Shown piece by piece: positions 25,956 through 35,016 of a DNA stretch of 64,000 bases. The stretch spans positions 1 through 64,000 of the forward strand of contig JAQWMQ010000017.1 in NCBI GenBank assembly GCA_029246705.1, read 5' to 3'. This DNA comes from Phycisphaerales bacterium. Lineage in GTDB: Bacteria > Planctomycetota > Phycisphaerae > Phycisphaerales > SM1A02. Each line of letters opens with the position of its first letter. The stretch's first letter is position 1. A program made the translations under genes and the position numbers. The notes under the pieces were generated by a model. The model worked only from the letters and a program-made list of their open reading frames with translations, did not search any database and was not told the origin of the DNA.

Positions 25956-28900
25956 ATGAAAAAGACCATTTCAGAAGCAGTGATTCCGTCCCTCATCGCA
26001 CTCACCGTGGTCACCGTGGTCTCCGTGGTCTCCGGATCCGCCGGTGCCGACAGCCTCGACCTGGCCGGCTACTGGCGGTTCGAAGCGAGCTCGGGATCGA
26101 CGGCATTCGATTCAGGACCCTACGCCGCCGACGGGTCGATGAACGCCCGGGCGATTCGGATCGACGAGTGCCCCCTGTCGGAAATCCCCGTCTACGAATA
26201 CCTGAACGAAGGCGCTCTGCAGCTGGACTGGGTGAACGGAACCACCGGTGGACTGGTCACGGTCCCCGACCCGAACAACGTCCTTCGGATGACCTTCACC
26301 AGCTTTTCGATCGAAGCCTGGGTTCGTCTCGACACCATCAGCAACAGCAACGGCGCCAACCAACGCCAATGGCTCTGCCAGAAGAAGGCGGTCAACGCAC
26401 CCGGCGGCGAGCTCGACTTCGGCTTCCTGGTGCAGGCCGGAGACCTGGGTTCGAGCGGACGCGAACTGCTCTTCCAGTGCGGCGACGGGACCGACACCTT
26501 CACGGTCGTCAGCGACCTTCGGATCGAGGACAACGACTGGCACTTCGTGAGCCTGATCTATGACGTCGAGAGGCGTCAGCTCCGATTCGGCCTCGATGGC
26601 ACCTACGAGACCGTCCCCTTCACCAAGCCCTACTGGCCGATTCTCGGCGATGGCGCGGACCTCTACGACGCCGGCCCCCTGCTGATCGGTGGCCACGAGA
26701 ACACCGCCGGCGACAAGAACCAGTTCCTTCGCGGCGCCATCGACGAAGTGCGCATCACGCGCTCCGCCCTGCCGATCGGACTGCTGCTCGATGCGGCGGC
26801 GACCGACTGTGATGGAGACGGGGTGCCGGACTCCATCGCACTGGAAACACCCGGGTCCGACTGCAACGGCAACTTCGTTCCCGACAGCTGCGATCTCGTC
26901 CTCAACCCCGAACTGGACTGCAACGAGGACGGCAGGATCGATTCCTGTCAGGCCGAGCCGCTTCGATACGCCTATGAGGATTCCGGAAACGTGATCGTGC
27001 GTTCGGACGGGAGCTGGACGTGCTGGTTGAACCGGTTCATCGCCACGAGCGAGATCGACACCGTGACCGCCGTGGAGCTCCTCATCGATGAACGGAACAA
27101 CGGACTCACCTACCAGGTGGGAATCTGGTCGGATCCGGACGGTGACGGCGACCCGACCGACGCGCAGCTGCTGGGTTCCGCGACCCGCCTGATCCAGATC
27201 ACCGAAGAGACGCTGGTGACCATCAACACCCCCGACATCTCGGTGGGCCCACCCGGCACATCCTTCTTCATCGGCGCCATTGTGGAGACCAGCGACGGGT
27301 ATCCCGCGTATCTCGATGCGGAAGCACCCCACGCCCTCGGCCAGAGCTGGATCATCGGAGCCAATCAGCCGATCGATCCCGACGACCTTTCAGCCAATGC
27401 GGTCGAGTTCGCGACCACGGAAAGCTTCCTCACCGGCAACTGGGTGCTCCGCGGCATCGATGATCGTGAGGTCATTCCGTTCGAGGACTGCAATCTCAAC
27501 GGCATCTCCGACCCCTGCGACATCGCGAGCGGGCGGAGTGACGACAGTGACGGCGACGAACAGCCCGACGAGTGCATCCTGCCCGGGACCTACGAGGTCC
27601 CAGGACAGTTCGACGACATCGTGTCCGCCGTTCAGGTGGTCGCCGATGGCTCGACCATCATCGTCGGACCGGGCATCTGGCAGGGATCCGTCGTGGTGAA
27701 CGGCAAGTCGGTCGCCGTGATCAGTTCGGACGGACCCGACGCGACGACGATCGTCGCCGATCCGCTCTACGGTCCCGCCGTGGTCTTCATCGACGCGGAG
27801 TCCGGCGATCCGCTGCTGGAAGGCTTCACCGTCACCGGCGGCACGCTTGGCGGCGTCTGGGCGATCAATGCCGACGCCACGATCCGGAACAACATCATCC
27901 GCGGGAACGACCACACCGAAGGCAACTACCAGACCGGCGGCGGGGTGTTCGTCTACAACAACTCGACCGCCACGGTGGTCGACAACGTGATCGAGGACAA
28001 CACCGCGAGCTCCGGGGGCGGGATCGCGGTCTCCTTCACCCTGACCGGCGACGTGCCGGTGATCAGCGGCAACACGATCCGTGGGAACACGGCCACGGAC
28101 ACCGGCGGTGGAATCTTCGTCACCAACGGATCCCCGGTCATCTTCGGCAACCGGATCGAGGACAACGCCGCTCCAAACCAGGACGGCGGAGGCCTCGCGG
28201 TCCTCAACAACTTCGAGTTCGCCGTCCCGATGCAGCTTCAGGTGGTGGGCAACGTCTTCTCGGGCAACTCCGCGAGCGAGGACGGCGGCGGCGTGTTCTG
28301 CATCGAGGATCCCGGAAACGAACCGGCCTACTTCGCGAACAACCTGCTGACGGGCAACTCCGCGCAGGTGGGTGGCGCCATGGCCCTCAGGTACAGCGCC
28401 CTGCTGGTGAACAACACGATCACCGGGAACATCGCGGACGAGCGCGGCGGTGCGATCTTCCTCGGTGGCGGTGGCGGCGGGATCGAGATCGTGAACAGCA
28501 TCCTCTGGAACAACGATGCGGTCATCCAGCCGGAGATCGGCGGTGGCGGTGGTGGCGGCGTCCAGACCGTGAGCGTCGCCTATTCGAACGTCGCCGGTGG
28601 AGTCACCGGAACCGGCAACATCGACCTCGACCCCGAGTTCGTCTCCGCCGGGTCCGACTACCGTCTCGCCGCAACCTCACCCTGCATCGACACCGGCACG
28701 AACGCGGTGGTGCTTGCTGGCGACACCGATCTTGATGGCAACGAGCGGATCAGTGGCGATGCGGTCGACATGGGGTGCTACGAACGATCGGCGGAGCCGT
28801 GCATCGGCGATCTCGACGGTGATGGTCTCGTCAACGGCGCGGACCTCACCCTGCTCCTCGGCCAGTGGGGCATTTCCGGAAGCGCGGACCTCGATGGGAA

Positions 28901-28958
28901 CGGTCTGGTCGACGGAGCGGATCTCACCCTGCTCCTCGGGCGATGGGGCGCCTGCTGA
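25956..28958 (+). CDS. Large secreted LamG / parallel beta-helix protein with dockerin-like C-terminus
   Basis: 1000 residues. A signal peptide is visible (LIALTVVTVVSVVSGSAGA). Residues about 35-260 form a LamG/concanavalin-like domain (AGYWRFEASSGSTAFDSG, then FSIEAWVRLDTI and a DEVRI segment). A short Ca-binding DxDxDG region follows near residue 285. Residues about 550-920 are a right-handed parallel beta-helix with many NxIxGN turns (for example GNTIRGNTATDTGGGIFV), a fold used by polysaccharide lyases and adhesins. The tail has two EF-hand-like units, GDLDGDGLVNGADLTLLLG and DLDGNGLVDGADLTLLLG, as in three other proteins here. No catalytic residues of a known lyase family could be assigned. 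The gene is probably transcribed alone. Confidence 0.82.
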   Translation: MKKTISEAVIPSLIALTVVTVVSVVSGSAGADSLDLAGYWRFEASSGSTAFDSGPYAADGSMNARAIRIDECPLSEIPVYEYLNEGALQLDWVNGTTGGLVTVPDPNNVLRMTFTSFSIEAWVRLDTISNSNGANQRQWLCQKKAVNAPGGELDFGFLVQAGDLGSSGRELLFQCGDGTDTFTVVSDLRIEDNDWHFVSLIYDVERRQLRFGLDGTYETVPFTKPYWPILGDGADLYDAGPLLIGGHENTAGDKNQFLRGAIDEVRITRSALPIGLLLDAAATDCDGDGVPDSIALETPGSDCNGNFVPDSCDLVLNPELDCNEDGRIDSCQAEPLRYAYEDSGNVIVRSDGSWTCWLNRFIATSEIDTVTAVELLIDERNNGLTYQVGIWSDPDGDGDPTDAQLLGSATRLIQITEETLVTINTPDISVGPPGTSFFIGAIVETSDGYPAYLDAEAPHALGQSWIIGANQPIDPDDLSANAVEFATTESFLTGNWVLRGIDDREVIPFEDCNLNGISDPCDIASGRSDDSDGDEQPDECILPGTYEVPGQFDDIVSAVQVVADGSTIIVGPGIWQGSVVVNGKSVAVISSDGPDATTIVADPLYGPAVVFIDAESGDPLLEGFTVTGGTLGGVWAINADATIRNNIIRGNDHTEGNYQTGGGVFVYNNSTATVVDNVIEDNTASSGGGIAVSFTLTGDVPVISGNTIRGNTATDTGGGIFVTNGSPVIFGNRIEDNAAPNQDGGGLAVLNNFEFAVPMQLQVVGNVFSGNSASEDGGGVFCIEDPGNEPAYFANNLLTGNSAQVGGAMALRYSALLVNNTITGNIADERGGAIFLGGGGGGIEIVNSILWNNDAVIQPEIGGGGGGGVQTVSVAYSNVAGGVTGTGNIDLDPEFVSAGSDYRLAATSPCIDTGTNAVVLAGDTDLDGNERISGDAVDMGCYERSAEPCIGDLDGDGLVNGADLTLLLGQWGISGSADLDGNGLVDGADLTLLLGRWGAC

Positions 28959-29190
28959 ACCGGCAACCGAACCGGTCCCCCAACCGATCGCGAAGAACAT
29001 CCAGAGGCTGGAAGCGACTTGAACCAAGGTGCTGTGGACCATGTCCACCCATGGGTTCTCTTGACCGCATGACTTCGAGAAAATGCGCTCAGCACGGCGT
29101 CAACACGGCACCACAACGATTGAGTCATCTGTATGATCTCGCATCAGAACGCCGTTTCGACGGGCTCAATCTCGCAATACGACATAAGGG

Positions 29191-30027
29191 ATGAAGATCT
29201 TGACTATCAGATTTGCCTCATCAGCTCTGCTTGGCGCATGCATGCTCGCCACCGGATGCGACACGCCCCAGAAGAACTCGACTGTCCACGAACACGCACA
29301 CTTTCCAACCGGCGACCAGAGACCGCTCGTCGGAGTCCACGAGATCAAGCTGAACGAAGGTGTCACCGAGGAGGCGTTCGACGCCTTCGTCTCAGGCCCC
29401 TTCGCGGAACTCTGGAAGGAACCGATCGGAGGCGTCCACGTCAGGGTCGATCGGGGTGATCGCGGTCAGGACGATGGCCAGTACCTGGCGGTGTGGTCGT
29501 TTGACAGCGTTGCTTGCAGGAACCGGTACTTCCCCACGTCCACCGAGGTCACCCAGGCATTTCGGGATGACGTCCAGTCGAAGCTCACCGATGTCCAGGC
29601 CAAATTCGATTCGATGTGCTCAAGCACTGAGTTCACCGATTTCGTCGTCCTGTTCTCGACCGAACCGGTGGAAGGCATGGACTCGAGGAGTCTTTATGGC
29701 GTCCACAACATCGAACTGCGACCGGGAGTCTCGGAGGAAACGTTCGAGGACTTCGTGACCGGCGCCTACGCCAAGGCCTGGCAGAAGCCCATCGCAGGCA
29801 TCGGACATGCCATCGTCAAGGGAGAGCGCGGTGCCCAAGTCGGCGCCTACAAGCTGGTGATCACATTCACTCCGGCATCCCTGCGAGACGAATACATCCC
29901 GAGCCCCACCCAGGTCTCGAAGTTCTTCCGGGAAGAGGTGATGCCTCAGATGCCCTCGGAGATCGACAACCGCTTGAGGACCATGGTCAAGGACACTGGC
30001 TTCACCGACTACGCACCGGTCGAGTGA
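29191..30027 (+). CDS. Lipoprotein with two tandem dimeric alpha/beta-barrel-like repeats
   Basis: 278 residues. The signal peptide ends in a lipobox LATGC at about residue 24. Two repeats of about 115 residues follow: the first from VGVHEIKLNEGVTEEAFDAF, the second from YGVHNIELRPGVSEETFEDF, each continuing with a W-(K/Q)-x-P-I, an RG(D/E)RG turn, and a FR(D/E)(D/E)V helix end. The pattern is like monooxygenase-type ferredoxin folds that pair into a barrel; here the pair is fused in one chain. No catalytic or heme ligand could be assigned. It is convergent with the RiPP precursor genes and shares a hairpin terminator with them. Function unknown. Confidence 0.7.
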   Translation: MKILTIRFASSALLGACMLATGCDTPQKNSTVHEHAHFPTGDQRPLVGVHEIKLNEGVTEEAFDAFVSGPFAELWKEPIGGVHVRVDRGDRGQDDGQYLAVWSFDSVACRNRYFPTSTEVTQAFRDDVQSKLTDVQAKFDSMCSSTEFTDFVVLFSTEPVEGMDSRSLYGVHNIELRPGVSEETFEDFVTGAYAKAWQKPIAGIGHAIVKGERGAQVGAYKLVITFTPASLRDEYIPSPTQVSKFFREEVMPQMPSEIDNRLRTMVKDTGFTDYAPVE

Positions 30028-30218
30028 TCCCCGACCACAAGCGCCAGGCTCCCGGCATCCTTGAATTGATTGGTTGAGGGGGTGTCGATTTCTCCCCTGC
30101 CCTTCCGCATCGAACGGATGGTGCATGAGATACGTCCCGGGTTCTCCCAGGTGGCCTTGAGCTCCCTGGGGAAGACCCCAGATCGACCAAGCGGCGCCAT
30201 ACTGCCGCCTCTCATACT

Positions 30219-30262
30219 GAACAACACCGGCGGGCCCAGTGAAGGACCCGCCGGTGTTGTTC
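30219..30262. terminator. Long perfect hairpin between convergent genes
   Basis: 16-bp perfect stem (30219-30234 with 30247-30262) around a 12-base loop, lying between the lipoprotein gene and the first RiPP precursor. No long T run follows on either strand, so it is only a probable bidirectional terminator. Confidence 0.55.
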
Positions 30263-30306
30263 GTTGCGTTCTCCCCGGGTGCACTCAGCACAGGGAGTAC
30301 ACGCAG

Positions 30307-30600
30307 TCAGCAACAGGTTTGCAGGTTGTGCGAGGGGCAGTCCGAAGGTTTGTAGGTGCCTCCTGCAGCCTTGCTCAGCTCTTCATCCGACAGTGAAGCA
30401 TGTCCATCGGGGGCCTTGGGCAGGGTGATGTGGACGGCGCTGTCGGTGTTCTCGACGACGTTCACATCGATGCCATCGGGCATCTTGATGCCATGCTCGG
30501 CCAGGACGGCCTTGGGATCGGCCAGGAAGCGGGCCTTCAGGGCGTCATCCTTCCAGCAGGCGGCGAACAGGTCGGTAAGCGCGTTGCGTTCTTCAGTCAC
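30307..30600 (-). CDS. RiPP precursor peptide with NHLP (nitrile hydratase-like) leader, copy 1
   Basis: 97 residues from the GTG at 30600; the frame extends further up but alignment with copy 2 fixes the start (MTEE/MTEQ). The leader matches the NHLP family: AACWKDDALKARFLADPKAV, then HGIKMPDGIDVNVVENTD, LPKAPD and SDEELSKAAGG. The GG pair is a typical cleavage site for a peptidase-containing exporter. The predicted core is TYKPSDCPSHNLQTCC, with three Cys including a terminal CC, plus Ser and Thr that could be modified. TAGAAAG lies just upstream of the start. No lanthionine synthetase, YcaO, radical SAM or C39-peptidase exporter is in the window, so the maturation enzymes must lie elsewhere. 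Product and activity are unknown. Confidence 0.8.
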   Translation of the reverse strand: MTEERNALTDLFAACWKDDALKARFLADPKAVLAEHGIKMPDGIDVNVVENTDSAVHITLPKAPDGHASLSDEELSKAAGGTYKPSDCPSHNLQTCC

Positions 30601-30635
30601 GGTCTTTCTACTGTATTGAGTGTTGGTAGGAGAGC

Positions 30636-30644
30636 ATAGTACTG
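30636..30644 (-). promoter_or_regulatory. Possible -10 element of RiPP precursor copy 1
   Basis: On the minus strand CAGTACTAT (plus-strand 30636-30644) includes a TACTAT -10-like hexamer, with TTGATC 15 bases upstream of that hexamer. The same CAGTACTAT occurs before precursor copy 2, which supports a promoter role. Confidence 0.35.
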
Positions 30645-30759
30645 GCGAGGTTCTGAGATCAAGGAACCAATGCGTCAATTCGCATCAATCGGAAAAACAA
30701 GACATGGCCATCTCGTGGCTCTCTCGAGTTTCAACCGACGGCATTCTGAAACCAAGGAG

Positions 30760-30790
30760 AAAAACCGGGGTGATCTCATGATCACCCCGG
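30760..30790 (-). terminator. Intrinsic terminator of RiPP precursor copy 2
   Basis: An 11-bp perfect stem (30765-30775 with 30780-30790), loop TCAT, followed on the minus strand by five T (30764-30760). It lies 40 bases after the stop of copy 2, so the two precursors are separate transcription units. Confidence 0.85.
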
Positions 30791-30830
30791 GCCTTGGGTT
30801 GATACAGGGATCCGGACCGCTGTCGGTTGC

Positions 30831-31121
30831 TCAGCAGGTCGGGTGGCAGCTGTAGGAATCCATCGAGGTGTCCTGACAACCTGCAGCAGCGTTGCTCAAT
30901 TCCGCGTCGGACAGGCTGGGCGCATCAGCCGGGGTCCTGGGAATCACGAGGTTCAGGGCGTTGTCGGTGTTTTCCACGACGTTGACGGTCACACCGTCGG
31001 GAATCGAGATGCCACGCTCGGCAAGAACGTCCCTGGGAGCGTTCATCAGACGCGCCTTGAGGGCATCATCCTTCCAGCAAGCGGCAAAGAGTGCAGAAAG
31101 AGACTTTTTTTGTTCAGTCAT
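30831..31121 (-). CDS. RiPP precursor peptide with NHLP leader, copy 2
   Basis: 96 residues from the ATG at 31121; an ATG two codons earlier (31127) is also possible, but 31121 aligns with the start of copy 1. The leader closely matches copy 1: LFAACWKDDALKARLMNAP, ERGISIPDGVTVNVVENTD, PRTPAD and SDAELSNAAAG. The predicted core CQDTSMDSYSCHPTC has three Cys separated by Ser, Thr and Tyr, and differs completely from the copy 1 core while the leaders are similar, the usual picture of RiPP families sharing one set of enzymes. It has its own promoter-like element and intrinsic terminator. Family identity is confident; product class (lanthipeptide, thiazole, disulfide) cannot be told. Confidence 0.8.
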   Translation of the reverse strand: MTEQKKSLSALFAACWKDDALKARLMNAPRDVLAERGISIPDGVTVNVVENTDNALNLVIPRTPADAPSLSDAELSNAAAGCQDTSMDSYSCHPTC

Positions 31122-31190
31122 GTACATGTCTTTCTATTTCGTATGTGGAAAATGCGAAAAGCAAAAGCGGAGCCGGTCGGCAGTTCCGCG

Positions 31191-31199
31191 ATAGTACTG
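31191..31199 (-). promoter_or_regulatory. Possible -10 element of RiPP precursor copy 2
   Basis: CAGTACTAT on the minus strand (plus-strand 31191-31199), identical to the element before copy 1; both genes also share TAGAAAGAC just before the start codon. Confidence 0.35.
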
Positions 31200-31541
31200 A
31201 TCAAATCCGAACCGGACCACTGAAATCGAGAACATCACTCGAGGAAAAACCAGAACCAATCGCGCTTCCCGCAAGATTTGGTTACGTCCTGAACGACCCC
31301 GGCGAAACCGTTGTCTGGAACCAGCTTGTATTCGGACGCGATCAGGCAAGTCGATGACGAACCTGCGAAATGAGGCAAGAATTGCTGCCCCCACAAGTCG
31401 TATGTGGAAGGAAACGATGTTCATGACGAGAGAATCACGATAGGATCGGGTTGTCTCATGGGCGGTGGGCCGTCTTTCATTCGAGATGAATCAGCGAGAC
31501 AAGACGCAACGGACTGCGATATTCGAGAAAGGAAGTCGACG
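31200..31541. other. Gene-free stretch between RiPP precursor and 77-residue protein
   Basis: About 340 bases between two divergent genes. I see no convincing reading frame, hairpin or repeat in it; it presumably holds the upstream regulatory region of both genes. Confidence 0.5.
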
Positions 31542-31775
31542 ATGCTCGAGCATCTGCCAGGTCGTGTTGTCATCAACAAGGGCGAGAAATACATCATCCA
31601 GGGTGTCTACGCAGCTTTCCCACCCGACATCGAGGAACCTTCGACTGACTTCCCCCGACACCGCTTCAGCACCGCGGACAGCTGCTGCTGCGAGGTCGAA
31701 GGCGAGGACAAGACCCGCTGGCTGGCGGATGTCCGCAAGAACAAGGAAGCGCTGTTGATTCGCCGGCTCGACTGA
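31542..31775 (+). CDS. Small protein with a CCC motif, unknown function
   Basis: 77 residues from the ATG at 31542, which has AGGAAG six bases upstream; the longer upstream frame has no such site and looks noncoding. It begins MLEHLPGRVVINKGEKYIIQ and ends RKNKEALLIRRLD, with the striking STADSCCCEVEGED near residue 47. There is no signal peptide or membrane segment. Three adjacent Cys next to acidic residues could bind metal. It is convergent with copA (stops 10 bases apart) and divergent from the RiPP precursors, so a link to either copper handling or the peptides is only suggested by position. I do not recognise the family. Confidence 0.55.
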   Translation: MLEHLPGRVVINKGEKYIIQGVYAAFPPDIEEPSTDFPRHRFSTADSCCCEVEGEDKTRWLADVRKNKEALLIRRLD

Positions 31776-31785
31776 CCGGGTCGAC

Positions 31786-34002
31786 TCACCCGTGCCGGCG
31801 CATGCGAAGGCTCAGGCGCAAAGAGTTCGCCACCACCGAGACACTGCTCATTCCCATCGCGATGCCGGCGACCAGCGGGCCGATCGAACCGAGGAGCCCC
31901 AGCGCGGCCACCGGTATCGCGCAGGTGTTGTAGAAGAATGACAACCCGAGGTTCTGCCGGATGGTTCGACGGGTCGCACGCGCGATGCGCAGTGCGTCGA
32001 CGATCGATATCAGCCGGTCCGCTGGGATCACGATGTCCGCGGACTCGATCGCGATGTTGGTTCCGGCACCGATCGCGATGCCGACTCCGCCACGCGCACC
32101 CGCTTCGGCCAGGGCTCCGGCGTCGTTGATGCCGTCACCGACCATGGCGACCGGTTCATCGCTGCGGGAGATCACGGCAACCTTGTCCTCGGGCTTCAGC
32201 TCGGCGTGCACCATCCCCGACGAGATACCGATATCCGCAGCGAGTTCCTCCGCAACGGAACGCCGGTCCCCGGTCAGGACACCGGTGGAGACACCCAGGG
32301 TGCCGAGGGTGGTGATCAGGTCGCGGGCATCGGGACGAACCTGGTCCGCGAAGGTGATCGCACCGACCATCGCGCCATCGCGCACCAGCACCGAGCAGGT
32401 TCTGCCCGGAGGAACCTGTTCGGGCTCGAGCAGACCTTCGGCAAGGGCGACGGTCGCGGACAGGAGTTCCACAGGCTGCCCCTCGATCGTCCCGCGAACA
32501 CCCCGACCCGGCTCTTCCAGCACGTCGGTGGCCCGGGGAATCTCCAGTCGACGCTCCAGTGCGGCCTCGATCACCGCTTCAGAAAGCGGGTGCGCCGAAC
32601 CTGCAGCCAGCGACGCGGCGGAGGCAAGCACCTGATCCTCTCCCGACTCGACCCGAGGACGCCCGAGGGTCAGGGTGCCGGTCTTGTCGAGGTAGACCGA
32701 ACGAACCGTCGCCGCCCGTTCCATGCCTTCGGCGGATCGCACCAGGATGCCGCGCCTGCTTGCGGCACCCGAACCCGCCATCACCGCGGTCGGCGTGGCC
32801 AGCCCGAGTGCACAGGGACAGGCGATCACCAGCACGGTGACACCATTGATGATGCCGCTGGTCAGGCCCGAGTCCCCGCCCAGGAACCACCACAGCAGGC
32901 AGGTGACCGCGGCGATCACCAGGACGATCGGCACGAAGACGCCGGCGATCCGATCGGCCAGGCGCTGGATGCGGGTCTTGGTCGCCTGCGCACTGCGAAC
33001 GATCTCGGCGATGCGAGAGATCGTGGTGGAGTCACCGTCGGTATCGGTCTTCACCACGATTCGCCCGTTGGTGCTGACGGTTCCCGCGACGACCACGTCA
33101 CCGGGACCTCGTTCCATCGGAATCGGTTCTCCGGTCACCGCGGACTCATCCATCGCGGATCGACCATCGACGATCGAACCATCGACCGCGACACGATCAC
33201 CGGGACGAACCTGGATCAGGTCGCCAGGACGTATCGACGAGGAACGCACCCTGGTCCCGGTGACGTCATCGACGGCGGAAAGCTTGACGACCTCGTCCGG
33301 TTGCAGCGCGAGCAGTTCACGAAGCGCACCGCCTGCAGCCGCCGTGGTGCGCGCCTCGAGCCAGTGACCGAAGGCGATGAAGGCCAGCAGGCCTGCCACT
33401 TCGACGAAGTAGAGCGGCACGTTCTGGGAACCGGTGGTGCGCAGGATGAGTTCGACCAGCGAGAAGAGATAGGCGGAGATCGAGCCGACCGAAACCAGCG
33501 TGTCCATGTTGGACGTGCCGACTCGCAGGGCGTCCCAGGCCGAACGAAAGAACGCCGCGCCCACGTAGACGAAGCTCAGCGTCGCCACCCCGGCGATGAT
33601 CCACTGCGTGAGCAGTGACTCCATGGAAATACCGACACTCCCGCCGAACCAGTGCACGAAGGCCAGGGGAAACCAGGTCGCAAGGCCGAGCTGGACCCGG
33701 CGTCGCCAGCGGACCGAACGAACGCTGATGCGGCGTTCAAGGTCCTCTCTTTCCTCGGCAAGCGAGCGCCGCAGCGCGATCGGCTCGGCGGTGTAACCAG
33801 CGGCCCGGACCGCCTCGACCAGTTGCCCCGCTTCCAGTCCCTTGCCGCGGATCTCAGCGGTCGAATCGGCCAGGCTCACCGCGGCACCTGCAACCCCCTC
33901 GACCGAGGTCAGCGCCTCTTCCACGTGCGCGACGCAGGAAGAGCAGTGCATGCCGTCGATCTCGAGTCGGACTGCATCGGATTTCTTGGTATCGCTGCTC
34001 AT
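31786..34002 (-). CDS. copA: Copper-type P1B ATPase
   Basis: 738 residues. One N-terminal heavy-metal domain has GMHCSSC near residue 17. The membrane core includes the CPC motif in VIACPCALGLATPTAVMAGSG, the A-domain SAVTGEPIPMERG, the phosphorylated Asp in DKTGTLT, the P1B His-Pro pair in SAHPLSEAVI and the hinge GDGINDAGALAEAG. The C-terminal segment FYNTCAIPVAALG contributes the Asn/Tyr of Cu(I) transporters. It exports Cu+ (or Ag+) from the cytoplasm using ATP. It is 21 bases downstream of the DUF3500 gene on the same strand, so the two may be cotranscribed. Confidence 0.93.
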   Translation of the reverse strand: MSSDTKKSDAVRLEIDGMHCSSCVAHVEEALTSVEGVAGAAVSLADSTAEIRGKGLEAGQLVEAVRAAGYTAEPIALRRSLAEEREDLERRISVRSVRWRRRVQLGLATWFPLAFVHWFGGSVGISMESLLTQWIIAGVATLSFVYVGAAFFRSAWDALRVGTSNMDTLVSVGSISAYLFSLVELILRTTGSQNVPLYFVEVAGLLAFIAFGHWLEARTTAAAGGALRELLALQPDEVVKLSAVDDVTGTRVRSSSIRPGDLIQVRPGDRVAVDGSIVDGRSAMDESAVTGEPIPMERGPGDVVVAGTVSTNGRIVVKTDTDGDSTTISRIAEIVRSAQATKTRIQRLADRIAGVFVPIVLVIAAVTCLLWWFLGGDSGLTSGIINGVTVLVIACPCALGLATPTAVMAGSGAASRRGILVRSAEGMERAATVRSVYLDKTGTLTLGRPRVESGEDQVLASAASLAAGSAHPLSEAVIEAALERRLEIPRATDVLEEPGRGVRGTIEGQPVELLSATVALAEGLLEPEQVPPGRTCSVLVRDGAMVGAITFADQVRPDARDLITTLGTLGVSTGVLTGDRRSVAEELAADIGISSGMVHAELKPEDKVAVISRSDEPVAMVGDGINDAGALAEAGARGGVGIAIGAGTNIAIESADIVIPADRLISIVDALRIARATRRTIRQNLGLSFFYNTCAIPVAALGLLGSIGPLVAGIAMGMSSVSVVANSLRLSLRMRRHG

Positions 34003-34023
34003 TGATGCACTGGATTTTCCAAA

Positions 34024-35016
34024 TCAGCGTTCGGCGACGGGAACGAACTCCCCGTCAAGGGTTCGCCACACGGTGTGGGCGTGGTTCGCGCGGGCCTGGA
34101 CGTTCACGTATTCCATGACCCATTCCGGGCCCTGGAGTCGATAGCCGTGCCCGCCGTTTCCGGGGACGGCCCCGAACCAGGCGAAGTGGATCTTCGCGGG
34201 GTCGATTCGATCCCAGCGTTCGAGGAAGGAGCGGGACACGTCCTCGGCATGAATCGAAACATGCTCGGAAGCCAGTTCGCGAAGTGCCTTGCGGGCAGGC
34301 TCGGGAAGCTGCGCGAGCGAGCTGCCTTCGGCATCCGGCAGCTGCCATGCGACGGACATCCCACTGACGATCTCGCCGGGAACCTGCTTGACGGTGACGC
34401 GTGCCCGGGCATCGGCATCCAGCATGTCAACCACGCGTCGAGCAGCCACGACCTCTCGACGCAGTGGTTCGACACCATCGTCGCTGCGCAACGGAGAAGA
34501 TCCGAGAAAACTGGGGGTCGCGGCGATCACGCGCCCTTCGGCCAGGGTCTGGTTGAGCGCGACATGATGGCCCTCGAAGCGCCATGCCCAGGGTTCGGTC
34601 TCCGAGGGAGAACCGAAGAAGGTGATGTGGTATTCCTCGGGACCGGTGACCACGCCTCCGCCTCGATCGGAGACCGGCTCGACCAGCAGGACCTCCTGGA
34701 GCTTGGTGATGCCTTCCTTGCTGAGTGCGGTGAGGAGAAAACCCTCGAGTGCGACTCGCTCCGCATGGTCGAGATCACCAAGTCGCAGCGCCTCGCGACG
34801 AGCGGGGAAGAACGACCAGCCATGCCGGGACGGGTGGGCGAACTCACGGCTGACTGCTTCCAGTTCGGACGGCTCGAGGGTCGCCAGGAACGCTCTTGCC
34901 GCCGTTGCTCGGGCCGTTGCCGGCGAGTCCTGCCCGTGTGCAGCAACGAACACCCCGGGAAGTCCGCCCAAGGCGAGAGCGAAAAGGACTTTTCCCAGCG
35001 TGGAATGGAGATACAT
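34024..35016 (-). CDS. DUF3500 family secreted protein
   Basis: 330 residues from the ATG at 35016, which begins a signal peptide (VLFALALGGLPGVFVAAHG); an ATG at 35055 would bury it. The DUF3500 body has SRHGWSFFPARREALRLGDL, EEYHITFFGSPSETEPWAWRFEGHH and the LDADARARV segment, with KIHFAWFGAVPGNGGHGYRLQG near the end. The function of the family is unknown; export is expected. It lies just upstream of copA on the same strand and is divergent from pgm, sharing a short promoter region. Confidence 0.82.
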   Translation of the reverse strand: MYLHSTLGKVLFALALGGLPGVFVAAHGQDSPATARATAARAFLATLEPSELEAVSREFAHPSRHGWSFFPARREALRLGDLDHAERVALEGFLLTALSKEGITKLQEVLLVEPVSDRGGGVVTGPEEYHITFFGSPSETEPWAWRFEGHHVALNQTLAEGRVIAATPSFLGSSPLRSDDGVEPLRREVVAARRVVDMLDADARARVTVKQVPGEIVSGMSVAWQLPDAEGSSLAQLPEPARKALRELASEHVSIHAEDVSRSFLERWDRIDPAKIHFAWFGAVPGNGGHGYRLQGPEWVMEYVNVQARANHAHTVWRTLDGEFVPVAER

